Made by a program: the position numbers and the translations under genes
Notes under the pieces: model-generated
Databases searched by the model: none
Told to the model about the DNA's origin: nothing
The model's input: only the letters and a program-made list of their open reading frames with translations
Part shown: positions 52,829-61,636 of the stretch, in pieces
Position numbering within the stretch: position 1 is the first letter of the stretch
Layout of the letters: every line of letters begins with the position of its first letter
DNA from: Ruoffia tabacinasalis
GTDB taxonomy: Bacteria > Bacillota > Bacilli > Lactobacillales > Aerococcaceae
Length of the DNA stretch: 64,000 nucleotides
Reading direction: 5' to 3'
Assembly (NCBI RefSeq): GCF_005864045.1
Contig: NZ_VBSP01000004.1
Coordinates: 26,583-90,582 of the forward strand

Positions 52829-53746
52829 TTATTGAGCAGCAATCTCAGTGTATTCTGAGATTTGGTCATATACTGACTCATCTACTTCTGTATAGCCTTC
52901 GTGACTCCATAATGACATAATTTCAAGTCCTTCTTCTGAATCTGCCATTGTTAAGAATGCTTCTTTGATTGCTTCGCGTAATTCTTCATCCATATCTGGT
53001 TGAACAGCGATAGCGTCATTAGGAATTTCACCGTCAGTTAAATAAAGAACTTTTAATTCTTCCATTAAGTCGTTATCTGGGAAAGCACCACCGAATACAA
53101 CACGCGCACCTTCGAATACGAATGCTGCATCTTGTTGACCGTTTAATACGGCTGTAATTTCACTTGGAATGTCATTAACTGTTGTTAAAGTCACATCACT
53201 TGTTACATCAATACCAGCTTCAATCATCTCTGCTACAGGATAGATATAACCTGATGCTGAATTAGGGCTTAATGTTGCGATCTTTTTACCAACTAAGTCA
53301 GTTAATTCTTCCATGTCACTATCAGCACGAACTAAAATTTCACCTTGGAATGAGCCAGTCGTCTCACCTTCAACTGGTAAACCTGTTTCATCATCGAAGG
53401 CCCCTAATACAGATGTTAAGATTGCTTCAGCCGAGCCTAAGTCACGCGCTTGAACATAAGCAGCAGGTGGCATAATACCTAAGTCTACTTGACCCGATGC
53501 CATCGCTTGAACAATCGTCGTATAATCAGTTGCTAAGGTAACATTCACTTCACGACCTAATTGCTCTGATAAGAAATCAGCAAGAGGTTGTGCACGAGCT
53601 TCCATTGAACCATCGTTATTTGTCGGAACAAATTGTACTTCTAAAGCTTCTTCTTGAGCAACAGCAGCTTGGTTAGGTTGGACGGCACCAACTAAGCCAC
53701 CTAATACTAAACTACTTAACAAAAGCGTTTTGATTTTCTTAAACAT
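52829..53746 (-). CDS. phnD: Phosphonate-type ABC transporter binding protein
   Basis: The 305-residue periplasmic-type binding protein has a signal peptide ending AVAQE (about 1-36) and the PhnD/PtxB core: LEVQFVPTNNDGSMEARAQP, LGREVNVTLATDYTTIVQAM, DLGIMPPAAYVQARD and GKKIATLSPNSASGYIYP. No lipobox Cys is present. ATG 53746 follows GGGAGAG; six in-frame codons upstream are not needed. It is the first gene of the operon, behind a Pho-type box. Confidence 0.9.
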   Translation of the reverse strand: MFKKIKTLLLSSLVLGGLVGAVQPNQAAVAQEEALEVQFVPTNNDGSMEARAQPLADFLSEQLGREVNVTLATDYTTIVQAMASGQVDLGIMPPAAYVQARDLGSAEAILTSVLGAFDDETGLPVEGETTGSFQGEILVRADSDMEELTDLVGKKIATLSPNSASGYIYPVAEMIEAGIDVTSDVTLTTVNDIPSEITAVLNGQQDAAFVFEGARVVFGGAFPDNDLMEELKVLYLTDGEIPNDAIAVQPDMDEELREAIKEAFLTMADSEEGLEIMSLWSHEGYTEVDESVYDQISEYTEIAAQ

Positions 53747-53781
53747 TGTATGAATCTCTCCCATTCTATTAATCTATATTG

Positions 53782-53813
53782 ATTATACGTTATAATTGTA
53801 AAGATTGTGTAAA
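53782..53813 (-). promoter_or_regulatory. Pho-type box and promoter of phnD
   Basis: On the minus strand TTTACA (53813-53808), five bases, TTTACA (53802-53797) form an exact 11-bp direct repeat, followed by -10 TATAAT (53787-53782). The repeats replace a normal -35. The motif is the same as in the ugp promoter. Confidence 0.78.
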
Positions 53814-53955
53814 TTATATATATTATTTTGGTAAAGAGAGCAAAATTGTTCGCAATTTTACTATCAAAGATATAAAAGTTTCAAGCTTTCCAAAAAAATG
53901 GTAACACTTACAAAATATTTATTATAATTTATTCAATTAAAGGGAGATACATCAT

Positions 53956-54699
53956 ATGGAAGATAAAAATTTAGTTCTGAATACATATGTATTCGAAGAA
54001 CTCATGAAACAAGGGCAATTTCAGATTGAATGGTTAGAAAAAATCAAAGACTTGGGGATTCAAACAGTTGAGATTCGTCGTGAGTATTTACGTGATAGAA
54101 AAGAATTAGCCGAATTAAAAGAAAAAGCCGAAGAATTGAATATGACTTTATTCTTTGCTGTACCTGATGTTTTATTCCCGGGCGTATTAATGAGTAAAGA
54201 AACTTTGCGTCAGTACTTTGAAGAATATAGCGAATTAAGTGCTAAACAATTCAAAATCATTGCAGGTTATGATGAAGATATAAATGATGTGGATATTGAA
54301 ATACTTAAATCTCTAATGACAGAATACGGTATCTTACACCTTACATTAGAGAACGATCAAGAAGACTACTCAACACCAGAGAAGATAAAAAGGATTCTTA
54401 GTAAACTTAAAGACGCAGGTATTGACGCTGGAATGACTTTTGATACAGGAAACTTCTTAGCAACAGGCCAGTCCCCATTAGAAAGTGCGAAAGCATTAAA
54501 AGATGATGTCACGTTCATTCATATGAAAAACATTAAAGCCGATACTAAAGAAATGACTCTGATTGATGAAAGGGATATCAGTATGCTCGAAATATTAGCT
54601 GTATTTTCAGAAGAAGTCAATCGGGCAATTGAATACCCATGTGGCGGTAATCCATTTGAGACGGTAAAAGGCGAAATCGAGAAATTAAAAAAGAAATAG
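53956..54699 (+). CDS. Sugar phosphate isomerase/epimerase (xylose isomerase-like TIM barrel)
   Basis: The 247-residue protein belongs to the AP endonuclease 2-like barrel group. It has IKDLGIQTVEIRREYL, LTLENDQED, AGMTFDTGNFLATG and VTFIHMKNIK, where Glu, Asp and His would bind the metal. Members isomerise sugars or polyols, but the substrate is not evident. It is divergent from phnD, has TATAAT at 53923-53928 and GGGAG before its start, and ends in a terminator. The dead oxidoreductase gene just downstream belongs to a family often paired with such isomerases. Confidence 0.82.
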   Translation: MEDKNLVLNTYVFEELMKQGQFQIEWLEKIKDLGIQTVEIRREYLRDRKELAELKEKAEELNMTLFFAVPDVLFPGVLMSKETLRQYFEEYSELSAKQFKIIAGYDEDINDVDIEILKSLMTEYGILHLTLENDQEDYSTPEKIKRILSKLKDAGIDAGMTFDTGNFLATGQSPLESAKALKDDVTFIHMKNIKADTKEMTLIDERDISMLEILAVFSEEVNRAIEYPCGGNPFETVKGEIEKLKKK

Positions 54700-54719
54700 T
54701 CAGAATTAAATAGTACTTT

Positions 54720-54754
54720 AAAACTGCAATTAATGGAATAATTGCAGTTTTTTT
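54720..54754 (+). terminator. Terminator after the isomerase gene
   Basis: AAACTGCAATTA (54721-54732) pairs with TAATTGCAGTTT (54739-54750), then T to 54754. Confidence 0.88.
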
Positions 54755-55127
54755 GATAGAAAAACCAAATAAACATGAAAAAATTAAAATAAAACATTCG
54801 ATGACTCGGATGAAAAAGAGTAAATTTTTTATTAAATATTTTCACACATGTCTATGGAAATACTTAATTTAAAAAGGATACGATTGTGAAAGAATGTCAA
54901 AAAAATTAATAATATAAAATAAGTTTCCTTATAAGAAAATGTGAGTCTTAAAAACTAAATATAAAGAGCTATTTATTTCATTTATCAGTTGAAAGTGCTC
55001 TTGTTTCCTATTATAAGCTCTTTAAAGGTTTCGGATTGCATTATTCACTTTCTAAAAAAGAAAGTTAAAAGTGAGCTATCCAAAACAAATGGTTAGAAAA
55101 AATAGTTTATTAAAAGGAGACATGGAA
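54755..55127. other. AT-rich gap without a gene
   Basis: I see no coding potential on either strand. One perfect 9-bp inverted repeat, TAAAGAGCT (54962-54970) and AGCTCTTTA (55016-55024), is present without a T run. Confidence 0.5.
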
Positions 55128-55637
55128 ATGGAACAAGTTAACTTAGGTATTATTGGATACGGACAACAAGGTGGATTCTATGGAAGTTTAGTCACTGAAG
55201 GTAAAGTTGACAAAATGGCAGTAGTAGCGGTTACAGATATTGATGAGGCTAAAGACGAGAAAATCAAAGCAGACTTTCCAAACACTAAAATTTATCGTAA
55301 CTATAAAGAGATGGTTAATAGTGGATACGGTGACGCAGTATTGAAAGAGATACCACATTACTAACACCCTGAAATGGCGATTTATGCTTTGGAAAATGGT
55401 TTACACGTATTAAACGAAAAGTCAGCAGGTGTATATACAGAACAGGTTAAAAAATTAAACGAAGTTGCAGAGTCTAAAAAAGATGAATTTTCTTATGCAA
55501 TTATGTTCAATTAACGTAATAACCCGCTTTATCAAAAAATAAAAGCGATTGTAGAGAACGGTGAAATCGGAAATATTCGTCGGACGAATTGGATCATTAC
55601 AATATAGTGGAGACCACAAGCATATTACGATTTGAGA
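55128..55637 (+). pseudogene. Gfo/Idh/MocA-type oxidoreductase, inactivated and truncated
   Basis: From ATG 55128 (AAGGAG eight bases upstream) one frame reads a Rossmann N-terminus (LGIIGYGQQGGFYG), PHY, stop, HPEMAIYALENGLHVLNEK, AIMFN, stop, RNNPLYQKIKAIVENGEIG and WRPQAYYD. Three nonsense codons in the same frame (55362, 55512, 55605) interrupt it; there is no frameshift. About 170 of the usual 350 or more codons remain, and the frame then runs into unrelated sequence at about 55638. The gene is clearly dead. It was probably a partner of the isomerase upstream. Confidence 0.88.
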
Positions 55638-55733
55638 AAGCAAGCGGACGTTGTCTTAGTAGATGAAGCTCATCTTCTATTATCAAACAGGGATGCCTTC
55701 AATAACTTTAATTATCAAAATCACCTTGAATAA
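55638..55733 (+). pseudogene. Fragment of a DUF2075-like helicase/ATPase gene
   Basis: In the same frame as the dead oxidoreductase, 31 codons read ADVVLVDEAHLLLSNRDAFN and onward to a TAA at 55731. A Walker B/DEAH-type box like this is typical of DUF2075 nucleoside triphosphatases. Only this short internal piece is present, joined directly to unrelated sequence on both sides. Confidence 0.6.
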
Positions 55734-55974
55734 ATTAAGTGGGGGTGAGGCAACACGGGTGGCTATGGCAGAGATGTTTGTCAAAGCAAGTAATGTATTG
55801 ATTCTAGATGAGCCAACTAATTTTATCGATGTTTTTACGATTGAAGCTTTAGAAAGCTTTATCCAGAAGTATTCAGGTACGGTTATTTTTACATCTCATG
55901 ATAAGGAATTTGTGAGCCGAGTCGCTGATCCAGTGTATCAAATAGATGAAGAAAAGCTCATACATCTTCGTTAA
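55726..55974 (+). pseudogene. C-terminal fragment of an ABC-F ATPase
   Basis: About 82 codons carry the signature LNKLSGGEATRVAMAEMF, Walker B VLILDEPTNFIDVFTIEAL and the switch FTSHDKEFVSRVAD of the second ABC domain of an ABC-F (ribosome-protection type) protein. Full proteins have about 500 residues, so more than four fifths is missing, including both Walker A motifs. A longer open frame to 55663 has no matching upstream domain. Confidence 0.8.
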
Positions 55975-56082
55975 ATGAGATTCCAGTGACTAAAAGAGAA
56001 ATTGATGACGACATTATTAGTAAAATTTAACTTAAATGAGAGGGTTTTCGTAGTAGAATAGTAAGTTATAAGGGAGTGGGTG

Positions 56083-56901
56083 ATGACGATGAAAATGAAG
56101 ACATTAACTAAATTAGCCTTAACGTTCGCAGGGGTTGCAATTGTAAGAAGAGCCTTTGATACAAGCATTCAAATTAGAAAATACCAAATGAAGAGCAATA
56201 AAGTAAACAATAATGTTCGGGTGATGTTCTTAAGTGATTTACATAATAACCAGTTTGGTGATAATCAATCTATCTTGATAGAACAAATTTCCGAACAAAA
56301 GCCTGATATTGTGCTTTTAGGAGGTGACCTTTTCGACTACGTTGGAAATGTCCACCCAACAACTAAGCTCCTCGATTGGTTAGGCCAACATTACCCAACA
56401 TTTTACGTCACGGGGAATCATGAATTACGTATGAAACATTTAGCTGGCTTTAAACGCTTGATTCGCGAGATGAATATTCAAGTGTTAGAAGGAGACCGTG
56501 CGAAAGTAGAAGTGGGTCAAACAACACTAGTAATAAATGGTGTGGATGATGCGAAACACAAACGTACATTTAAAAAACAATTGAAGTACGTAGGAAAAAA
56601 AATAGATACAGAGTATCTTAATATCTTAATCAGTCATCGCCCTGAACAAGTTGAACAATATGAAAAATACCCGTTTGACTTAATATTAGCGGGACACGCT
56701 CATGGAGGACAATTCCGATTACCTGGCTTAATTAACGGCCTTTACTCACCGCAACAGGGCTTTTTCCCAGCTTACGCCGGTGGCGAATATGAATTAGAGA
56801 ATGAGGCTACGATGATTGTCAGTCGCGGCTTGATGATTCAAAATCAACAGTTCCCACGTATCTTTAATCCACCTGAAATTGTCATCGTCGATTTACATTG
56901 A
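56083..56901 (+). CDS. Metallophosphoesterase (YkuE-type)
   Basis: The 272-residue calcineurin-like enzyme has Asp52-x-His54 (FLSDLHNN), LLGGDLFDYVG, VTGNHEL, ISHRPEQ and LAGHAHGGQFRLPG, with the C-terminal IVSRGLMIQ... PEIVIVDL of the YkuE/YaeI group. A hydrophobic stretch near residues 9-22 could be a membrane anchor. Members act on phosphodiesters or lipid-linked substrates. ATG 56083 follows GGGAG by six bases. It is a single gene. Confidence 0.87.
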   Translation: MTMKMKTLTKLALTFAGVAIVRRAFDTSIQIRKYQMKSNKVNNNVRVMFLSDLHNNQFGDNQSILIEQISEQKPDIVLLGGDLFDYVGNVHPTTKLLDWLGQHYPTFYVTGNHELRMKHLAGFKRLIREMNIQVLEGDRAKVEVGQTTLVINGVDDAKHKRTFKKQLKYVGKKIDTEYLNILISHRPEQVEQYEKYPFDLILAGHAHGGQFRLPGLINGLYSPQQGFFPAYAGGEYELENEATMIVSRGLMIQNQQFPRIFNPPEIVIVDLH

Positions 56902-56905
56902 AATG

Positions 56906-56947
56906 CTAAAAAGCTTAACTATCTCTAAGTATGGTTAAGCTTTTTTA
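56906..56947 (+). terminator. Terminator after the phosphoesterase gene
   Basis: AAAAAGCTTAAC (56908-56919) pairs with GTTAAGCTTTTT (56934-56945). Confidence 0.88.
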
Positions 56948-56950
56948 GTA

Positions 56951-56991
56951 TAAAAATAACATTATCTAGGAAGAAGCTCCTAAGATAATGT
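56951..56991 (-). terminator. Terminator of the HD-domain gene
   Basis: ACATTATCTAGGA (56959-56971) pairs, with one bulge, with TCCTAAGATAATGT (56978-56991). On the minus strand it runs into TTATTTTTA. Confidence 0.75.
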
Positions 56992-57002
56992 TGTAAATAT
57001 GA

Positions 57003-57629
57003 TTAGTTTTGTTTGTATTTTGAGTACAGAGGTTCAAAAGCTTTACGAAAGGCTGTTTCGTCCGCAAGAGTCGCATGAACTTTTTTTAAGTTCTCGACAT
57101 TAGGCTCGTATTCTAGCCAAAGTTTAATTCGTCCTGAAGGACCATATTTCTCAATCATATGCGTATAAACCCGTTTAAAAGTATCCTCTTTAACGTAGTC
57201 AGGATAGTGATCCAAACTATATAGAATGGTTCGACTCAGTAATCTTTCAAAGTTGATATCGCGATCCGCCTCAGAAATAATCTTGCCATAAAGTGAACGG
57301 GGTTCATAAGGTAAAGATGCACGGTGATCTTCTGCTGCTTGGGCAATCGTCTTTATTTCATTATCAGTAAAAAATGTTTTTAAGACAAAATCCGCTTCGA
57401 TAATTTTACGAGAGGCTGATTCATGTCCTTGTCGGCCAAACTTTAAGCCAATATCGTGATAAGCTGCGATAGCATAGACAATGTTTAGATTCACATTATA
57501 ATTTTTTGCGATATCCAAACTATTCTCAATTACTTGATATACATGATCAGGTTGATGAGCGCCATCATAGGCTTTGTACTGAGGAATTATTTTTGATTCA
57601 ATATACTCAACTAATTTTTGATTTATCAT
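57003..57629 (-). CDS. HD-domain phosphohydrolase
   Basis: The 208-residue protein has the HD superfamily metal site: His29 in HQPDHVYQV, His58-Asp59 in AAYHDIG, and Asp in ISEADRDINFE. This is the compact single-domain group, related to uncharacterised YedJ-like phosphohydrolases that act on nucleotides. The start ATG has a weak AGGTG upstream. It is a single gene, divergent from the acetyltransferase. Confidence 0.85.
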   Translation of the reverse strand: MINQKLVEYIESKIIPQYKAYDGAHQPDHVYQVIENSLDIAKNYNVNLNIVYAIAAYHDIGLKFGRQGHESASRKIIEADFVLKTFFTDNEIKTIAQAAEDHRASLPYEPRSLYGKIISEADRDINFERLLSRTILYSLDHYPDYVKEDTFKRVYTHMIEKYGPSGRIKLWLEYEPNVENLKKVHATLADETAFRKAFEPLYSKYKQN

Positions 57630-57719
57630 TTTAACACCTCATTGATATTTTTGTTAGTATAACATAATTAGAATTAAATGTGCTAAAATTAGAATTAATT
57701 AAAAAATAGGGGAAATAAG

Positions 57720-58577
57720 ATGAAGATAGAAGCAAGAAACACCTTAGATAATACGACAATAAAGCAAATCAATGAATTAGAAGCAATGGTTCAAACGCAT
57801 GACGGAACATATCATGATATTTATTTAGATAATCGCTTTAATTTTGACCAAAGAATGCCCGCATTTTTATTTGCTTGGGTTGAAAATTACTTGATTGGTT
57901 TTCTATCCATATATGCTGATAATATTGAAGAAGCTGAATTATCAGTGATTGTGCACCCAACTTATAGACAACAAGGTATTGCCACAGCTCTAATAGAACA
58001 AGCTAAAGAGATTATTAAATCCTTTCGTATTGCTGATATATCTTACATAAGTGAGCGACGCTTCATTGAAAAAACGAATTATCTACACAGAACGTATCAA
58101 ATCGACTGGCACGAGACAGAATATTTGATGGAAGCTAAAGTAATGGTTGAGCAAGAATATCCAGAAGCAACTATCCAAGTACGAAAAGCAGTGATGACAG
58201 ATGCGAGAAGTATCGCTTCATTTCAAGCAAAAGTTTTCGAGAGTTCTTTTCAAGAAGCGATGACCTATGCAGAAGGCAGTATTGGTGAAGATGATCATGA
58301 GATCTTTGTTTTCTTGAATCAGGAGGGAGACATTGTTGGCTCCAGTTCAGTGAACACAACGGAAGAATATTATTATCTCCTTGGCTTAGCCGTGGATCCA
58401 AATTATCAAGGACAGGGCTTTGGAACGCAAGGTATCTATCAAATGATGAAGCAGTTAAATGCAGAGGACGAACGTCTATTTCGCTTATCAGTAGAAAAAG
58501 AAAATGCACACGCTAAACATTTATATCAAAAGAATGGCTTTGGGGTCATATCAGAAGTCGTTTATTTAAAAGAATAA
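57720..58577 (+). CDS. Tandem GNAT-family N-acetyltransferase
   Basis: The 285 residues contain two GNAT domains. The first (about 1-140) has VHPTYRQQGIATALIEQA and the second (about 148-285) has LAVDPNYQGQGFGTQGIYQMM and AKHLYQKNGFGVISEV, each with the acetyl-CoA pyrophosphate-binding loop. The substrate is unknown. The start follows GGGGAAATAAG, a moderate site. It ends 12 bp before a nudix gene and is probably co-transcribed. Confidence 0.87.
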   Translation: MKIEARNTLDNTTIKQINELEAMVQTHDGTYHDIYLDNRFNFDQRMPAFLFAWVENYLIGFLSIYADNIEEAELSVIVHPTYRQQGIATALIEQAKEIIKSFRIADISYISERRFIEKTNYLHRTYQIDWHETEYLMEAKVMVEQEYPEATIQVRKAVMTDARSIASFQAKVFESSFQEAMTYAEGSIGEDDHEIFVFLNQEGDIVGSSSVNTTEEYYYLLGLAVDPNYQGQGFGTQGIYQMMKQLNAEDERLFRLSVEKENAHAKHLYQKNGFGVISEVVYLKE

Positions 58578-58589
58578 CGGAGGGAATTT

Positions 58590-59108
58590 TTGGAATTATG
58601 GGACTTATTTGATCGGAGTGGAAACATCGTTAGTACGAATCATGGACGAGGAGATACGATTCCTGAAGGTACCTATCATAAGATTGTGAATATTATTGTG
58701 CAGCATGTTGATGGGGATTATCTTTTAATGAAGCGTTCGGATGATAAAGAAAGTCGTGCAGGAGAATATGAGTTAACTGCTGGTGGAAGTACAATCAAAG
58801 GTGAAGACTTTAGTGAGGGTGCTTGGCGAGAATTATATGAAGAAACAGGGATTAAAGCAGATGCACTCTATGAATTGACGCCAGTCATTATTCGAGAAGA
58901 GAAACGATATTTACAAAAAAGTTTCTTTTGTTTAACTAATATAGATAAAAACTCCATTCAATTACAAGCAGGAGAGACTCAAGGTTTCCAGTGGTTGAGT
59001 GAAGACGAAGTCTTAGCTATATCAAATACAGATAGTTTAGTCCGTTTAACAAATGAAGTCATAGAGCGAATTAAAGAAATCAAATTAAAGCACCTTAAAT
59101 TAACTTAA
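58590..59108 (+). CDS. Nudix hydrolase
   Basis: The 172-residue protein has an N-terminal MELWDLFDRSGN segment and a Nudix box, GGSTIKGEDFSEGAWRELYEETGI with the usual spacing. The opening is typical of the IDI/YfcD-like nudix group. It starts with TTG at 58590 behind CGGAGGG; no ATG is near. It follows the acetyltransferase by 12 bp. Confidence 0.85.
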   Translation: MELWDLFDRSGNIVSTNHGRGDTIPEGTYHKIVNIIVQHVDGDYLLMKRSDDKESRAGEYELTAGGSTIKGEDFSEGAWRELYEETGIKADALYELTPVIIREEKRYLQKSFFCLTNIDKNSIQLQAGETQGFQWLSEDEVLAISNTDSLVRLTNEVIERIKEIKLKHLKLT

Positions 59109-59112
59109 GAAT

Positions 59113-59176
59113 GTCACAATAACGTCATAAACTTCAAGCAAACTTCACACCATTCCCTTTGAATGATTGCTATAAT
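59113..59176 (+). promoter_or_regulatory. PhoB-family-type direct repeats and promoter
   Basis: TCACA 59114, TCATA 59125, TCAAG 59134 and TCACA 59145 form two pairs with an 11-bp period. A -10 TATAAT lies at 59171-59176 without a -35. Spacing suits an OmpR/PhoB-family activator; the hexamers fit the TTTACA motif of ugp and phn less well. Confidence 0.45.
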
Positions 59177-59205
59177 TGATATAACAAGCAATAGGGAGGG
59201 ATTAG

Positions 59206-60117
59206 ATGAGACGTATTCGTGATATTGTTTTAGCTTTATTATGTACGATAGCTATTGTCAATGTAACAGCCCATGATCAATCGATGACGCTAGAGCAACC
59301 GGAATTAATATTGGCCCAAGAGTTGAATGAGTTTGAAGGAATCCCAGAAGAGATTCAAGGTGTCTGGTCGTATGAAGGTGACATGACGAGTCAGTCGGCT
59401 ATCTTGCGTGGTAACCAAATGATAATAACAGATGATTACAATGGCTCAGTCTACTATACTATTGATATGACTCAAGTTGAAGAGAACTTTGAAGTGGATG
59501 GTATTGACGATAATTCAGAGAGAACACTTTATATTCTTAACACAAATATTAATGATTATTCAATGCGTTATGGTGATGAAGAAGCAGCCATGACGACTGA
59601 AAACTTCTACTTTGTCTATGATGAGAATGAAGATATCTTAATCCCTCAGCCAGAAGTGACGTTTAACCGCAATGCTGAAGAAGAGCTTGCTTATATAATC
59701 CACGACAATATGATTACAGAACAACCAATTAACCGTGAACAATTACGTGAGGTCGATAGTGAATTTTTAGTCAATCGATATCATACTCATCAAGAAGCCG
59801 GTAGCGAAGATATATACTTAGAATTGTACCGAGATATTGCGAATGAATACCCTGATTTAAATCTATTGCGTAATGAGAACTATGAAACATACAGTGCAAT
59901 TAGTTCGATTATTATCGCTAATTCAGAATTAACTTATGGAAGACTGAATCAAGCAGGACCCGATAAAGTCCTGTCACTATATCAAGAAGCTCAAAATAGT
60001 GCTAGCAGTGAAGATGTTGTAGTAAAAGAAATTTACCCAAGTATTGAAGCAGAAATCCAGGCATTCCATGACCGCCAATTAACGTATGAGAATTCATTGA
60101 GATATAGCGGAGAATAA
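59206..60117 (+). CDS. Secreted protein of unknown function
   Basis: The 303-residue product has a short signal peptide (about 1-22) and an acidic mature part. The middle has GVWSYEGDMTSQSAILRGNQ, like small beta-barrel secreted domains that assess a substrate or bind a ligand. The C-terminal 130 residues are mostly helical. It starts behind AGGGAGGG. I do not recognise the family. A putative OmpR/PhoB-type site lies upstream. Confidence 0.65.
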   Translation: MRRIRDIVLALLCTIAIVNVTAHDQSMTLEQPELILAQELNEFEGIPEEIQGVWSYEGDMTSQSAILRGNQMIITDDYNGSVYYTIDMTQVEENFEVDGIDDNSERTLYILNTNINDYSMRYGDEEAAMTTENFYFVYDENEDILIPQPEVTFNRNAEEELAYIIHDNMITEQPINREQLREVDSEFLVNRYHTHQEAGSEDIYLELYRDIANEYPDLNLLRNENYETYSAISSIIIANSELTYGRLNQAGPDKVLSLYQEAQNSASSEDVVVKEIYPSIEAEIQAFHDRQLTYENSLRYSGE

Positions 60118-60120
60118 GTT

Positions 60121-60163
60121 AAATATCCCCATCAGCAACCAAGCTGATGGGGATATTTGTATT
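60121..60163 (+). terminator. Terminator hairpin
   Basis: AAATATCCCCATCAGC (60121-60136) pairs with its complement at 60143-60158. The T tract is weak (GTATTTTATG). Confidence 0.7.
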
Positions 60164-60175
60164 TTATGATGAGGC

Positions 60176-60832
60176 TTAATCAAACAAAAGAAAATCGAGA
60201 TCGTCAGGAACATCAGTTTCTAAATTGTAGACAACACCGTAGTCATCCTTAATATAAGTTGTATTAGTATTAGCTTCAAAACGTAATAGGGGAGTAGAAA
60301 TATCATACATTGATACTTCCCATAAATTTCGATTGAACTTAATATTAGGCTCGTTGATATACAGGACGTGTGGCGTCCTACCTTGCGCCGAATTGGATGA
60401 AAAGTTGAAAGAAGCTAAATTTAGAATGCCTGGATTTTGTAAATCAAAGATAAAACGCCAAGTCTCACCACCACTATTTGCTACGATATCTGCTGTTGCT
60501 CGATAAGCTTCAGCATAGTCAATACCATGTTTTTCATTGAATGAGCTCACTTCTTCATTGGTCATAGAGTTAAAATCAATATGATCATCTATATAAGTTT
60601 GGATATTACTTAGACGTGTCCGGTTACTCAAATTAGTTGGATTCATGGTGGGTGAATTTTGGGTAATAACAACAACAGTATTATTTTTTTGATCAAAGTG
60701 AAAACCTGAAATAACTTGTGTTTCATCATCAGTTAGATAAGTTCCATCATAATCAAAGATTTGAGCTGAAACGATTTGAACCTGCGTGACGATTAAACCT
60801 AAAAGAATAATTAATTTTATTAACTTATTCAT
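60176..60832 (-). CDS. Secreted protein, paralogue of its neighbour
   Basis: The 218-residue product has a signal peptide ending VSA (residue 23). The mature part shares a layout with the gene at 60825-61457: YDGTYLTDDE, ISGFHFD, VVVITQNS, HGIDYAEAY, LLRFEANTNTTYIKDDYGVVY. The two therefore arose by duplication. Its start overlaps the end of the upstream gene by eight bases, so both are in one operon. The function is unknown. Confidence 0.7.
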   Translation of the reverse strand: MNKLIKLIILLGLIVTQVQIVSAQIFDYDGTYLTDDETQVISGFHFDQKNNTVVVITQNSPTMNPTNLSNRTRLSNIQTYIDDHIDFNSMTNEEVSSFNEKHGIDYAEAYRATADIVANSGGETWRFIFDLQNPGILNLASFNFSSNSAQGRTPHVLYINEPNIKFNRNLWEVSMYDISTPLLRFEANTNTTYIKDDYGVVYNLETDVPDDLDFLLFD

Positions 60833-61457
60833 TTTGATTACCTTCTTCTAAGGTATAAACGATTCCGTACTCATCTGTGATACTGTCGGTACTCTCGTTC
60901 ATCTCAAAACGAAGAATCCGTGGGTCTCCCATAATGCCAACAATCCATAAATCTTGGGATTGTAGAATTTCAGGTTTTGAAATCAAAATATCACTATTGA
61001 AGTCAGAATCAATGTCCGATAAAGAATGCACTCCCGGAATTTCTTGAAAAGCGAGTCTCAATGCATCCTTACGAGTCATCCAAGGCTCTACTTTATCTGC
61101 TGCTTCTAGCAATATTTTTGAATAATCTATATCGTCTAATCCCCATTTTTCGCGCATGTCATTTACTTCTTCAGCTGAGATAAATGGATCGATTAAAGCA
61201 GTATGGTTTCCACTGTTTCTAATCTCTAATAAACGACGAATATCTTCATTTTGACTCGACTGTTGAGTAAGAATAGTAATTGATTGCGACTCAGTATCGA
61301 AAGTAAACCCTCGTATCGCTTGGTTTTCATCGGTGAGATAAGTACCTTCATACGGAAAATCTCCAAAACCATCATGTGCTTCAACTAATGAAATTGTAAA
61401 GAAATTTATCAAAAATATAACGGCTAACGTAACTACAGTACTGCGTGAAAATTTCAT
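60825..61457 (-). CDS. Secreted protein, paralogue of its neighbour
   Basis: The 210-residue product has a signal peptide ending VEA (residue 27). It shows the same pattern as its paralogue: YEGTYLTDENQAIRGFTFD, ITILTQQSS, WGLDDIDYSKILLEAADKV and ILRFEMNESTDSITDEYGIVY. It is the first gene of a two-gene operon divergent from a peptide-sensor-type kinase gene, which could control it. A good GGAGGATG precedes the start. Confidence 0.7.
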   Translation of the reverse strand: MKFSRSTVVTLAVIFLINFFTISLVEAHDGFGDFPYEGTYLTDENQAIRGFTFDTESQSITILTQQSSQNEDIRRLLEIRNSGNHTALIDPFISAEEVNDMREKWGLDDIDYSKILLEAADKVEPWMTRKDALRLAFQEIPGVHSLSDIDSDFNSDILISKPEILQSQDLWIVGIMGDPRILRFEMNESTDSITDEYGIVYTLEEGNQNE

Positions 61458-61636
61458 TTAAACCATCCTCCTTGGAATTTATTGTTGACGAAATACTTTA
61501 GCAAATCTATACTTTCAGTAACAAAACAATTTTCAACTTCTTACTTATACTATAATAGATATGATGATAGTAAAGTTAATTTATTCATAAACGATGTTTT
61601 TTCACTCATAATCAGCCTAAAGTAAAGGAGTGCACA

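Noticed and set aside
53899..53912. cre-like TGGTAACACTTACA before the isomerase gene
   Set aside because: The central CG is replaced by CA and two more positions differ, so CcpA control is not supported.
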